A stretch of DNA of 64,000 bases from Mycogone perniciosa. Lineage: Eukaryota; Ascomycota; Sordariomycetes; Hypocreales; Hypocreaceae. How positions within the stretch are numbered: position 1 is the stretch's first letter; every line of letters starts with the position of its first letter. The stretch lies in NCBI GenBank assembly GCA_025331125.1, contig JAOALB010000046.1, positions 248,001 through 312,000 of the forward strand, written 5' to 3'. This document shows, piece after piece, positions 37,790 through 49,973 of this stretch. The notes beneath the pieces are model-generated. The model saw only the letters and a program-made list of their open reading frames with translations, was not told the DNA's origin and searched no databases. Both the position numbers and the translations under genes were made by a program.

Positions 37790-40285
37790 ATGGCGCATCA
37801 CCACCAGCCTTATTATGGCAGCCCCAGCTACCCTCCGCCCCTGTTCGCCGAACTGGAAGCTCCTCCTCGGCCACCGCGTGAGGGAACGACGTCGCTAGAT
37901 GGTGGTCCGATTTTCGAGATGTCATGCGAGCCGGTGGTGACCAAAAAAGAGGAGGAGCAGAGCAAACGGCCCGTACAAACGATTGACCCAGACCAACCCG
38001 TGCAGGCCAATCCGTGGCCGTTTTACTTAGAGGTGGACCAGACGACAGCACGGCATGACGCAGCCTCCGCGTCGGGGGCTGACGGACTTGACACAAAGGA
38101 AGAGGAAAGTGATGCGCAGCCGCTGGCGAATCCCTGGCCGTATCATGGACCGCCGTCATCGAGTGACGATGGGCCTAGCGCGACGATTTATCTGCATAAC
38201 CATCGATCGGACGTAGGGATAGCAGGTCCAGCGACGAAGCATACAGATCATGAGCCGCATGGTGGAGGAGATGTTTTGTTGGGGGGGCCTTCTGAGCCAC
38301 CTGAACACCAGCAGCAAGGCAAGCAACATCAGAGGGAAGATGGTCAGCCTCGGCATGATTTGAATAGCTCGGCGGATCACCAGGTCGGACAGGAATCATC
38401 GCCAGGCTCACTCTATCCTGCTCCATTGAAAACATCTCGGCCGCAATCTTCGCCTACGTCTCAACCAAATGCGTATAAGCCATACTCTCCGCCAGTTGGG
38501 GATGTCGCTACCACCACCACCGCACCGTTCAAGAAGACAAGTCAATCGCTTTCTGGTGGCTCTCACTCTCACCTCGCGACTGCGCTGCCGTATCGAGCCT
38601 ATCGGCCTCCTTCATCCACTACAGACCATCCCCCTGCTGCGCCTCCGACTCCAACACCTCCTCCATCCACGGCACCTGTATCTTCGGCAGTTATACCTAC
38701 GGCATCGTCCGTCTCGTCCCAACCGCCTGTACCACAGTCAACTGCGACGCCTCCTTCATCTACAGCCTCGACTCAATCAGCGGTACTGCTATCAATAGCA
38801 CCTGCATCTACGGTGTCGTGTTCTACGGCTCCATCCTCCACATCTCCGCCTCCTACAGCCCCTGCGGCTTCTCCTGTCACTACCACGTCTTCTCAGGCAG
38901 CAACAGCAGCCTCTCCAGCCCAGCAGTACCCGACAGCCAGTTCTCCAACTCCCACGCAGCCTTATCACGCAGGAACCGCCCCTCATCACTTTCACGCTCC
39001 TCAATCACAGCCTACGAACCCTCCAAACCCTCCAATTCCTGTACCAACTGGGTCTGGGTCTGGGTCGCCACCAGGGGTGGTACCGATAGCACCAACCGCA
39101 GCGGCAGCGTCAACAACACTAGCAGGACAAGCGGCGTCACCAGCACCTGTATCGGCATCAGCAGTAGCAGGAATTCCGGTATTCGCTTCCCCAGCTCCAT
39201 ACCACCCAGCTCAATATCCTTTATTCCCTGCTGCCGCGTCTCTGGCTCAAGCAGTCCAAGTCGGATCCCCCCATCCTTCATCGACCAGCTCGCCAGTATC
39301 GAGTCCCAGCGCAGGGCTCTCTCCATATGGCTCACCTCTGCCAACTCCTACAGCTCCTAGCCCTGGAATGGGCCCTCCGCAACCATATTATGCCAATATC
39401 GGTCATCCGCAAAGCCCTCATTCTGTGCCGCCTCCCGCGTCCTCAACCGCTTTCACAATATCGTCTCTGCCAACACCCTATCTAGCTTCTACCCAGTTTA
39501 CGACACCTCCGCCGGCACCACTAACTTCCAGTTATCACGTACCTCAGCCCACTTATGCGCCATCCCCTTATCAAGATCAAGCTATCCCTCCTCCTCAACC
39601 ACCACGACCGCAGTTTCATCATGCAACGACGGAACCAAGCCAGGCATCTCAGTCTCCGCAGTCACCACCGCCGCCCTGCACCTATGCTAATGCACCACGG
39701 CCAGAGGCACACCTTCCTCCCATTGAGCAATCTTCACTGTATCATTTACCTCCAGGGCCTCCCATCAGCTACCATCAACACCATTACCCGGCCCAGCCCA
39801 CATATGCCACCCAAGGTGGCAATTTGCCACATCCGCCAGGTTCGCAAAACACATATCCGCCTCCTCTCCCACCTCGCCCAGCCACTGCGTACGGACACCA
39901 AACCCAACCATTTGCTGGATTCGGATCTGGCCCTCAAAACGCTGTAACGTATCCACCACCCCCTAGGAAGCAGTACAACCCGACCCCTGCTACAACTCCG
40001 CCACGGCCTTCAACAACTTCGAGTGGAGGTAGACTATTCAGTGGCTCATCCGCACTGAAGTGGCTAGATAAGACGAGTGCGGTTCTAGAGAATAAGCTTG
40101 ACGCGGTACTTCAGGGGCCGCCGGGGCCGCCGAACCAGCCGATGTATGCACCGGCGCAGCCCCCTCGCCCGCCTCCGGGTCAGTATTACCCCCCGCAGCC
40201 GATTCCAGGAAGTTATCCGGGAGGCAATCCAGGAGCATCAGGTAGTGCCCAGAGGCCACCGCCCGGAGCTGGTTGGGGACGGTGA
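37790..40285 (+). CDS. Proline-rich low-complexity protein, unknown function
   Basis: One uninterrupted frame of 831 residues; CAATGG at the start is a good initiation context. Almost the whole protein is Pro, Ser, Thr, Ala and Tyr, with runs such as PPTPTPPPSTAPVSS, so it is probably disordered. Near the N-terminus a short motif repeats: ANPWPFYLE (~74) and ANPWPYHGP (~113). The only part likely to fold is near the C-terminus, GRLFSGSSALKWLDKTSAVL followed by ENKLDAVL, which would make an amphipathic helix; a Pro/Gly/Tyr-rich tail ends in GAGWGR. No enzyme or DNA-binding motif is seen. Such proteins often act as scaffolds at membranes or actin, but that is a guess from composition. Coding is supported by length, clean frame and codon use. 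Confidence 0.78.
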   Translation: MAHHHQPYYGSPSYPPPLFAELEAPPRPPREGTTSLDGGPIFEMSCEPVVTKKEEEQSKRPVQTIDPDQPVQANPWPFYLEVDQTTARHDAASASGADGLDTKEEESDAQPLANPWPYHGPPSSSDDGPSATIYLHNHRSDVGIAGPATKHTDHEPHGGGDVLLGGPSEPPEHQQQGKQHQREDGQPRHDLNSSADHQVGQESSPGSLYPAPLKTSRPQSSPTSQPNAYKPYSPPVGDVATTTTAPFKKTSQSLSGGSHSHLATALPYRAYRPPSSTTDHPPAAPPTPTPPPSTAPVSSAVIPTASSVSSQPPVPQSTATPPSSTASTQSAVLLSIAPASTVSCSTAPSSTSPPPTAPAASPVTTTSSQAATAASPAQQYPTASSPTPTQPYHAGTAPHHFHAPQSQPTNPPNPPIPVPTGSGSGSPPGVVPIAPTAAAASTTLAGQAASPAPVSASAVAGIPVFASPAPYHPAQYPLFPAAASLAQAVQVGSPHPSSTSSPVSSPSAGLSPYGSPLPTPTAPSPGMGPPQPYYANIGHPQSPHSVPPPASSTAFTISSLPTPYLASTQFTTPPPAPLTSSYHVPQPTYAPSPYQDQAIPPPQPPRPQFHHATTEPSQASQSPQSPPPPCTYANAPRPEAHLPPIEQSSLYHLPPGPPISYHQHHYPAQPTYATQGGNLPHPPGSQNTYPPPLPPRPATAYGHQTQPFAGFGSGPQNAVTYPPPPRKQYNPTPATTPPRPSTTSSGGRLFSGSSALKWLDKTSAVLENKLDAVLQGPPGPPNQPMYAPAQPPRPPPGQYYPPQPIPGSYPGGNPGASGSAQRPPPGAGWGR

Positions 40286-43200
40286 GGCATAGGAAGGCTC
40301 ATCTTATTTGCTCTTTTTACATGGTCATATAGAGGTTTCCATTAGGCTTGTGAATGATTGGATTACTGTGGCACCTTTGGATACCTATTTCTATTAACTT
40401 TAGCGAGCAATACGTGGCAGAAATGGTATTAAAATCATAAAGAATTTACACAATATATCTAACACATATGTTCAATGCCTTGTGCTGCTGCATCACCGAT
40501 TTCAATTGAAGACTAATATTCAATGGTGAAGTGATATCAAAGAGTGGATAAGTACTGCTGTGGATGGAGGTGACTGATCAACGGGCGTGACAATTATGGT
40601 TGGTGGCATAACGAGTGATGTTGGATCACGCGGATCCGACTACATTGGTTCGCGAGAGAGGGAAACAAAAATGAACAAGAGAAAGTGCAAGCGAGTCAGC
40701 TGGTTCGCTGTCAGCTGTGTAACGAAGGGAGGCAATGTCTTGGTGGTGATCAGGCTAAGGTAGTAACCATCATATTTGCCTTCAAACGAGTAGCATTGTG
40801 AAATCACAAGGCTGTGCTTGTTTGGCACACCTCGGTTGGAGCTAGGAGAATTTAGGCGATATTGCGAGTTGGGCTCAGCTTTTAACGAGTAGTAGTAATA
40901 CATATTACTCCGTAGTGTGTGCCAGGTTACCAACCAACAACATCCAGGGGAGCTGATGGCAATCTGCATAGAGTCTCTTGAAACCAAAAACGCTCGGAAA
41001 TCAGTATCCAGGGTGGCTTCTTTGTAAGGCGACGACATTACCAAGTACGAGTACTACTTCGCACAGGAGATAGGGCTCGCGACCTAGGAACGGGTTTTGG
41101 TGGCTTGACAGCCGCAGAAGCGAGATCGCAGAGGCGGCAGGGCTGAGATGATAGATCTGCAGGTGGCATGGATTGCTGCCCTGCCCTTGGTTAGAATATC
41201 CCCGATGGCTTGATGAGCAGGCCAGGGCTCGCTGTACATAGAGATCTGCGACGACTCGTGGACAGAAGTGACTGGCTTTGTGAGACGTCAAAAACAGGCT
41301 TCGCACTATTCCTTTGCCATGGCGTTTGAGTCCTTTGTTATTGAATTGCGTATCTGCATGAGGAATGGCTGCATTCGGATCCTTTCTTGCAGCAAGATAA
41401 GGAAAAATTGCCGCAGATATTGTCTCGGATTCTGCAGAACACGAGAAAGAAAAAACGGTAACATGCGTTCGCAAAGCCAGTACTCCGTACTCCGTAGAAA
41501 GGGCAATGTCCCCGAACGCTCCGTCCAGGTAGGAATGTTCTATTTTCGGCATACAAAGAATATTTCGTCCGAATACGTCAACTTGCGATTCGGCCTCCTC
41601 GGTTGCAGATGATATTACTCGTACAAGCGCGTCCGAGGACAGTCAAAGCTTCCTTCCATAGCTAAAATAATAGGCGCTGTACTCCATAGTAATAATCGGA
41701 GCCTGATTTGTCGCCGCGGAACGGCGGTGACACTGTCTCCCCTTTTTTTAACAAATGGTGCGCGGAGCGCTAAGAAGCCACGGCGCCTGTCCTGATGAAC
41801 GAGCTGAGGAGGCAAACGTACACATGACAATAGCAAGGCTTGCTTTAGAACAAGGCGGCTTTGTCCCCTTCGACGGAGTACATGTTTGATATTACCTGGT
41901 ATCAATATGCACGAGTAGTGCTCGTAAAGATACGCCACCTCCACTGTGGCGTTGGCGACAGAGGGCTGACAAAGAGTAAACATGCACTCTTACGAAACAC
42001 TATCGAAACAATCGTATTTCGTCATTGTGCTATCAAATACGGGGCACGAGCACGGAGGAGTACCGAGCATTGCATAAGACAGCGAGATCAGGGGTGACAA
42101 GAGGCCAAGGGTAGCAAAAAAAGCGCAGATCCTACCTTGTGGTCGGTCGGTGATACCGGCTACAAAGGGCGCGGATGAACGAATGTTCGGAATTGCCCCA
42201 GGAATCCGGTGTCAGACAGTCAGGTGAGCGATATGTGGCGTCAGAGTATGCCAACGGCTACTGGACATGTAAATATAGGAACGGACGAAGTACGAAGTAG
42301 TAGAATTAGTATTCGCAAGTCCGAGGGCTTGGTGCTGGCAAGTCTAGTAGATCTGATCTTGTGCTTCAATATGCTGCGTATGCACGAAAGGATGTCCACA
42401 AAGCTAAATGAAATCCAAGGCCTGCGGCATCTGATCGCCAACCTACGGAGTATTTCTGACAGCCCACCCCAACAAACATTTTGTGCCCCATAGCGCTTAG
42501 CGAGGGGAGCATTGGGGCAATCATGCAAAAAGCAAAGCAAAGGCACTGGCTTCACGAAGAGGAGTTTGTTACGAGTAATGGATGAGAGAGTGAAAAAGGA
42601 GCAAGGATGCACGTCCGCCTTAACAAGCTTATGATGCCAATGGGTCCTTGTCTAATGATTCCAGTTAATTCATGCCTCAGCATTTGTTGGTAAGGTGGAC
42701 TCATAAGCAGTGGTCGGAGCATGGTGGTTGTTAAAAATACCAAGGCGGTGACTTCGTGGACATGAATCGCAGCTTGGCAGCCTTCATTTGCAAAACGGCT
42801 CCTAGGGTTTGCCACATAGATATGAGCCCAGCCAGTTCATCACCTGAGTCACGTCAGCGCTGCATCACCTCGCGGCTTTGTCCAGTGATGGCCATAGTTC
42901 TTTGTCATAAGGCATCTTTGTGAGGCGGGCGTTTGCTTCGTTGGCCATCAACCGGCTACCATCTCTTTACCGAAGCCACCTTTTATTTGCTAGCAGTAAA
43001 GGGAATACTCCCCGTTATGCCGAATGGACAACTGTTTGATGTCCGAGGGTAATCAGCACAGACTGCAATTCCAGTGTGATGAGCTTGGCAGTGGTCCGTA
43101 AAGGACGCTGATGGGCGGAGATATGTCCGGAAGTTGCAGCTTTTCGGAATCGTGTTCCTCCTTGATGGCATGGACGGATTTAATACATGCTTGGTGCCTC

Positions 43201-44568
43201 CGTCTGAGTTGTCTGCAGCTCATGCGGGCTGCTCCACAGTTGGGTTGAACTGGGCTTCGGCCTGGCGAACAACACATAACGACCTACATATTACCTATCT
43301 ACTTCGTACTTCGTACACGTATGTAGGTGCGCAAAGTACTTCGTATGGGTTCATGTAAACACATGCCTGCTTCTCCAGGAGAGAACTATTCGGTCTTGAT
43401 TGTGCGTTGGCGAGCCGCCCTGACCAGCACGGCGAGACAGCCTGGCCCAGGTCACGTCACAGCGGTGAAGGGACGAGCTGTTGGACCGCTGATATGGATT
43501 GATTGAGGTGATTGAAGGCTGGAGAAGAGCACGGGCGGTCGGTAGCACCCGACGGAGTCCCCGCCTCTTCCCCCCAGCAGCGTCCAGTAGAGTGAGCCCC
43601 AGTGTGCTCGCAGTGCAGTGCCCAGTAGCAGTGCTCAACAGCGCGCGCCACAGCACTGGGCAGCCCAGCGCACAGCTCAGGCGCCTTCAAAATTCCTTTC
43701 GCTCCCAATCGCCCTCCGCCCTTCCTCTTTCCCTTTCCACCCTCTCACTCCCCCAATTCCCTCCTCCGACATCAACCACAAAACCACACGGTGTGTGCAT
43801 CGCCGACTGCAAAGTCTCGTCTGCCACGACAACGAGAGGCTCTTCCACGAGCATTCCAAAGCCCGACCTCTCCGACCGGTTATCGACCCGTTTCGATCTC
43901 AGCAGCCTCTGATTACCGCTTTGCTCCCCTCATTTCCCGCTTTTCGGCTGCTCAGTAGTACACACACTGCCTGTCACCGCCATCACCGACATATCGGATC
44001 TAGAGGCTCTGCCAACACCGTTCAACTACTTCATACATAGAGCCCAAAAGCCCTTGCTGCTGCGGGTGAGTACATGGCAGCCTCCAACCCCCATCGGTTT
44101 CTGCCTCACGCCCTTCATGACTCTGATTTCCGCTGGTCCCTTGCTTGGCTCCGACGCCTGGGTCGTGTTTTCTTTGTTCCATCGGCACGCCTGCGGACCG
44201 CCCAGGACGTCGCTGCCTCGTGGTCTGCGTTGGCCAAGTACCACCGCATTTCGCCTGGTGGCGTACCGCCCTTCACTCACCAGGCCCAGGCCCAGGCACA
44301 GACCCAACCAAACCCACCACCCCTTTGTCCATCACCTCGTCACAGCCATTTGCATTTTTTTTCCTCATCTTCCTTTTTCCCCTTTCACAACATCCCTTTG
44401 TAACACTTCCCTTTATCAACCACCCGCAAACCCTCTATCCATCAGGTGACTGACTGTCTTTTTGAGAAGCCCAACGAGTTCTGCAGTTCACCGCCTAGGC
44501 AATCCGAATAACCTCTCAAGTTTGCTTTCTTCCCCAGTGGAACGAAGCACTCCGACTTATCCGCCGAC
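40286..44568. other. Intergenic region and long leader of casein kinase I
   Basis: No supported gene from 40286 to about 43550; frames such as 41001-41552 (minus) show no family features. From 43550 to 44568 the plus strand is C/T-rich. A GTGAGT at 44066 and a TTCCCCAG ending at 44536 could bound an intron in the 5' untranslated region of the kinase gene. TACTCCGTA motifs are sparse (40910, 41480, 43300). Confidence 0.5.
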
Positions 44569-45903
44569 ATGACGACCATGGTAAGTAATCCGTCAACTCC
44601 ATGATCTATCAACTTCTTCAAGGGCACTCGATCTTGCAGGTCTTGATCTATTGCACCCATTTTATTGCAGCATAATACCCCAACCCCTCCTCACTCCCTC
44701 CGAGATCTATCATCAGTGATGGATGAGGTGCAGCAACAACCATCCGCTCTGTACACAGGCCTGTATGGAGATACGAGGACTAACATGACCATCCAGGATC
44801 TTCGCGTCGGTAACAAATACCGCATCGGTCGAAAGATCGGTTCCGGCTCCTTCGGCGATATCTATCTGGGCACCAACATCATCTCCGGGGAGGAGATTGC
44901 CATCAAGCTTGAGTCTGTCAAGGCCAAGCATCCTCAGCTCGAATATGAAGCCCGTGTTTACAAGTCCCTGGCTGGTGGTGTCGGTATTCCCTTTGTCCGT
45001 TGGTTCGGAACCGAGTGCGACTACAATGCCATGGTCCTGGATCTCCTTGGCCCTAGTCTGGAAGATCTCTTCAACTTCTGCAACCGAAAGTTCTCCCTGA
45101 AAACAGTCCTCCTCCTCGCCGATCAACTCATCTCGCGTATTGAGTACATCCATGCCAAGTCCTTCATTCACCGTGATATTAAGCCAGACAACTTCCTCAT
45201 GGGTATCGGCAAGCGTGGAAATCAGGTCAATGTTATCGATTTTGGTCTAGCCAAAAAGTACCGTGACCCCAAGACTCACTTCCATATCCCTTACCGGGAG
45301 AACAAGAACCTTACTGGCACTGCTCGCTATGCCTCCATCAACACCCATCTTGGTGTTGAGCAGTCTCGCCGTGATGATATGGAGTCCCTTGGTTACGTTA
45401 TGCTCTACTTCTGCCGTGGCTCGCTCCCTTGGCAGGGCCTCAAGGCTGCTACTAAGAAGCAGAAGTACGACCGAATCATGGAGAAGAAGATGACTACTCC
45501 CACCGAAGTCCTCTGCCGTGGGTTCCCTAACGAGTTCGCCATCTACTTGAACTACACTCGATCTCTCCGCTTCGACGACAAACCTGACTACAGCTACCTC
45601 CGAAAGATTTTCCGTGATCTCTTCGTCCGGGAGGGTTTCCAGTATGACTATGTCTTCGACTGGACCGTCTACAAGTACCAGAAGAACGCCCAGGCCATTG
45701 CCCAAGCCGCCGGTCAGGCTAACCCCGAAGACGAGGAGAAGGCCCGTGCCTCGCGCACCAACGCGGCTGCTGCCGTTCAGTCAGGCTCTGCCAAGCCCAG
45801 CGCCATGCCCAGTTCTCGCCGCAAGATGCTTGAACGTGGATCTGGTGCTGGTGTTGACACTCCGGATACTAGCCGTGCCATCGGCGGAAGCGACAGGATG
45901 TGA
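44569..45903 (+). CDS. Casein kinase I, delta/epsilon type (CK1a/Hhp1-like)
   Basis: Ser/Thr kinase acting in circadian timing (FRQ phosphorylation in Neurospora), endocytosis and growth. Exon 1 is ATGACGACCATG (44569-44580). The preferred intron is 44581-44796 (GTAAGT..ATCCAG, with ACTAAC upstream), giving MTTM-DLRVGNKYRIGRKIG, the form familiar from other fungi, 372 residues in all. Motifs: Gly-loop GSGSFG (19-24), Lys41 (EIAIKLE), HRDIKPDNFLMG, DFGLAKKYRD, and TKKQKYDRI, the CK1 nuclear-localisation motif. The C-terminal ~75 residues are low complexity and end IGGSDRM, a likely autoinhibitory tail. A second acceptor at 44670 is also in frame and would insert 42 residues after MTTM. Assignment is very secure. 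Confidence 0.96.
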
Positions 45904-47815
45904 GTGTGTGAACAAGCCTAGCCCAAAACCATTCCTTGTAAGGAATCATTTTCCTCCGCGCGTTCCGTATTTCTTGATACCGCTGGCCGAAGGGAAATTT
46001 GCTGACAAGTATGGCTGACTCAGTGGACGATAAACAGGCTTCGCTCTGCTTCAAAGGGAGCGGGATATGCCTCGGGCAGCTATCGGCCGAACTGATATAT
46101 CAAGTGGCTCCATGTGCCCCTCTCTTGGAACTCGAACGAAATGGCGACCGGTTACATACGGGAATCCCTCATTGACATTACTGGGCAGCCTTGGCAAGCG
46201 GGGGCAGCTACCTAGTGACGCCTCTCCTGTCTATTAATGGTCGATTTGCTGGCTCTTCCTTCCGGTCTCGCACCCCCAATTTCTTTTCCAATTTGCCCTT
46301 ACGCATCGCTTTATCTCGTTCTTCGACGCATCTTAGGTTCACGACTTGACGCATGGCTCAGGTGACTCTGGGTAGCAGGAGCGTATCCTCGACAGTAGGC
46401 TTGTGCCTCTGTCTAGGGCTTCTCTACCTTGGGAGCTTCATCTGAACGGCATGTCCGGTGCATTGTCTTATTGGACCACCGAAGCAATTTACGCACTCCT
46501 TGGCAATCTATCCTATAGTCAGCCAATGTTTGTGGGATCGCCGTAAAACCTTTGCCAGCTCAAGTGGTTAGGATGCCAAACTTGGTTTAAGGTCCTGGTC
46601 AACAACATACCTTTTTCCAAGTTCAGTCGTTGCGGTACAGCTGCGTTCCTATATGAGCAGGCATTCCCTTCTCTTTCTTTGGTCATTAATACTTTGCATC
46701 ACGATTTTTCCCAGTTCGGTTTGTTTTTGTGATTTTAGGACTGGCATCGTCAGTGATGGTGGCTTCTGTGGAGGTAGTAGGACAGTTGGCTGGAAGTTTG
46801 GAGGGATTGTCCCTACGAGGCAAGACTCGATACTTTTACCATTGGGCATGACAAAGCTACTTTTGGGCTTTGTTCCTGAGGACGCAACTGAGATTGCGTG
46901 ACGGGAATATCGATACAGCCGCATCTGAAGACGACAAAGGAGTACTCATGCTTCAGTGCATGTTTGTCTTTGTCGAGAATCAGAAGCAGATACCCCGTCT
47001 TTAGCAAACAAGTCGTCGATACCACAGCATTCACCCAGCCGCCTTATGCTTCTACCAGCGCCTTCCTTATTGACTATGAAGCTTGGAGGATCGAATTAGC
47101 AGCCTAGTCAGCAGCACGGCCTAAGGCAAGGATCTGTGTATCAAAGCATGGTCTGAAGCACGGTGGAGCACGATCAACCATTACGTCGGATAGTCCTGAA
47201 TCAATCGAGCTTGGTTTTTTCTTTAAACATGCGGTATCTAATGTCTTGCTGAGTGAAAAAATGTTATGATGATTTGAGGCCCAAGTGTTGTGTCACCTTG
47301 TCGTAGAGCCCAGAGTCACGGAGGTTTGGTCGCGTGCGGAGAACCTGATCACATGCATCATTGCGCTAAGGAACTACTCGGTCGCTATCTGCACTGCCCA
47401 CAGCTGACATGCCTAGACCGTGGCGTAGAATCAGTGAGTATGGTCACGGTCCATTTGACCGGGGCATTGAGTCAAGAAGGTATCGATACAATCAGCCGCA
47501 CGTATGCCTACGGCCGTTGGGCGTACTCGCAAGTACCGGCCTGGAAAATGCAAAAGGCTATATATACAGCCATATACGGAGTACGGAATACATGCATCGG
47601 ATTTGTCTCCAACAAGACGCAGCGAGAATCCTAGACATCCAATCACAATCTATCTTTAGTCACTTGCAGCTTTGACGTTTTCGGAAACTGACCCCCGCCA
47701 ACCTGGACTTCCCTTCCCGGTTCACAGTGCGTCCTAAGTTTTGCACGGTAAATGCCCTCAACTCCAGTATCACAGACAGGCTACTTATTCGTTGATTTGC
47801 TTTCCTTCTGTCCAG
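45904..47815. other. Intergenic region between CK1 and the 5-phosphatase
   Basis: 3' region of CK1 followed by the upstream region of the phosphatase. No supported gene. The A-box-like stretch near 46555-46575 lacks pairing arms and a B box. The sequence just before the next ATG (TTTCCTTCTGTCCAG, ending 47815) looks like a splice acceptor, so a leader intron is possible. Confidence 0.5.
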
Positions 47816-49413
47816 ATGGCGACGTCGAAACCAGTCGACCTCGCGGTACCTGAAAAAATGGCGCCTTCAACGCTCGATCTGTTGGTTCTTACCTTCAACT
47901 GTGCTGCGAAACTGATCAATGTACCCGTCTTTGCCAATCATCTACGCGCGGCGTTTGGGCAAAATGCCACGGGGCTCCCCGAGGTGGTTTTGTTGTAAGT
48001 CGTGCTGCAAACCCCATAGCGAGAAGCCTCTCTTTTCACACCTTTGAGGGAACGACAAGTTCGTGACAGTATGCTCATTCTTTTTTTTAAACTTGAAGCT
48101 CCTTGCAGGAAATTGCGCCACTGAGCTATGCTTTTATCGGAGATTACTTTCTTGCCCCGTACATGGCCCGGTTTGAGGACGCAATCAACCTCGCGGCTTC
48201 GATGTGGTTGCGCGAGGAAGGGCGGGATATGGTCTCTGTGATGCTTACTCCACAGCCTAACAACAGGGGGGGGCATTATACCCTGGTGAGGGCGAAGAAT
48301 GTTGGGTATACTGCCATCATGCTCTTTGCGAGGGATCCAACTCTTCTGGAGGGCATGCAGGAAGCTGAGATTGGCTTTGGAGCAGCAGAGATGGGTAACA
48401 AGGGTGCCGTGGGATTTAGGGTGCTGTACAATGCTGGCGAGAGGTCGACCGAGCTGACGTTTGTGGCGACGCACTTGGCAGCCATGGAGTGGAATCTGCC
48501 GCGCCGGAACGCGAACTGGGCTACCATTATGCGCGGCTTAACATTTGGAAACCCAGAAGAAGTGTTGACCAAGATGAGGAGCGAGGCTCTTTCAAGAGCC
48601 GACTTCACATTATCAGACGAGGATGAGGCCTCAGAACGGGCCCGCCTACTTCGTGACGAGCACCAGCAGCAGGACCTCCGCCTCCAACAGCAATTCCACC
48701 ATTTATCTGTTTTCAAGCCCTCTTCGCATCTTTTTGTCGCCGGTGACCTCAACTATCGCATCTCCACCACCTCCCCGCCCCCCTACGCCCCATTCCCGAG
48801 CCTAGAGCCGGACTCGGAGAACTACTATCCAGCCTTCTTCCCTCTCGACCAACTTACGCGTGAGAAGGCCGCCGGCAGGACCTTCCATGGCTTGACAGAG
48901 CACGAAGTCAAGTTCCCGCCGACATACAAGTACGTGGTAGAGCCAAAGCCTACATCCGGTGGGAACAATAACGACCCTGTGTCTTGGAAGTTTGCTTCAC
49001 ACCGGTATCCCAGTTGGACGGATCGGATTCTGTTTCTTGAGGTTCCCCCGTGGGTTAATGCTAGGATGAATGTTCGTGCCTATGATGCAATGCCTGTCGT
49101 GCGCACCAGCGACCATCGCGGAGTCTTCCTCCGTGTTGACGTGCCACTTGTGGCCCCGGCTGACTTGGCTCCGCCGAGTGGTGGCACTGCTCTTCTGGAG
49201 GCTGCCTTACCTGGCGGCAGCGGCGTGGATCCGCGTGTGCGTCTCCCCATGGAGATTGATCCGGAGGCTTGGGAGCGTCGGGTAGCTGCGCGACGGCGTG
49301 AGGTGATGGCCGGATGGAGCATGTTTCTTTGGAGTACCAAGCAAGGGGCGTACATCTTAACAGCGTTGCTGGCTGCGGGTGTGGGTGGGTATTGGTTGTA
49401 TCGGGCAGCATAG
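47816..49413 (+). CDS. Inositol-polyphosphate 5-phosphatase, tail-anchored (Inp54-like)
   Basis: Removes the 5-phosphate of PI(4,5)P2; yeast Inp54 does so at the ER. Exons 47816-47994 and 48099-49413 (GTAAGT..GAAG, 104-nt intron) give 497 residues and restore VLFSLQEIAPLS. Catalytic motifs of the Mg-dependent 5-phosphatase / exonuclease-endonuclease fold: TFNCA near the N-terminus, LQEIAPL (~62), GNKGAVGFRV (~159), GDLNYR (~275), PSWTDRIL (~364) and SDHRGVF (~397). The last ~25 residues form one hydrophobic helix (GAYILTALLAAGVGGYWLY), so the protein should be tail-anchored with the catalytic domain in the cytosol, as in Inp54. An acceptor-like CAG directly precedes the ATG, so a leader intron or an upstream coding exon is possible. 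The stop is about 560 bp from that of the convergent PKA gene. Confidence 0.88.
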
Positions 49414-49973
49414 AAGATGTTTGTTTGCTTTGATTCCCATTGGCGCAGAGGTTGTTCATGGTTTGTTTCAACTCATGAGAAGACGGTAGAACTATCGATG
49501 CAGTTCGTTCTGCGCAATAACTCTTGACAATTGGCTCGATTGGTGAAGTACCGTCATCTTGGAAGAGCCCATTTCATTCGTGATGACAGAAGACCGCCTC
49601 AAACCCAGCACGAGGGTGTGCCCAACCACGTTTCCCTTCCTTGGAGACGCCCAAGCACAGTTACCATCACACAGGCAAGAAATTATATACTAAGCTCACA
49701 CCAGATGTAAGTTTCCGTCAACTCCCACAATCCCGTTCGCATTAACGCCAGATAAAAAAAATCAGAACAAGACGTACAATATGATAGATAGTATGTTGAG
49801 ATCTGTGTAAGTAACGTAACCTTCCATATGTGTTGCAAGAAAAACATCAAGTGTTGAAGTGTCTTTGATAAAGGGTACACATATCCCCCCTGTCTCTAGG
49901 GGAGCACTGTTATAGTCTTGATAGATATCTCTGCCTACAGGATCTTTAGGCATAGCCGACAAGCGACTGCTTC

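Noticed and set aside
41001..41552. 183-codon minus-strand frame
   Set aside because: No domain, mixed composition and no supporting context; the length can arise by chance in this GC range.
44671..44796. Treating the 126-bp open stretch as constitutive CK1 coding sequence
   Set aside because: The CK1 N-terminus known in other fungi (MTTM-DLRVGNKYR) is restored only by skipping it, and a good branch site precedes the second acceptor. It is kept only as an alternative-splicing hypothesis.
46548..46640. tRNA-like A box (AGCTCAAGTGGTTAGGATG)
   Set aside because: D-arm and acceptor arms do not pair, and no GGTTCGANTCC B box follows at the right distance.
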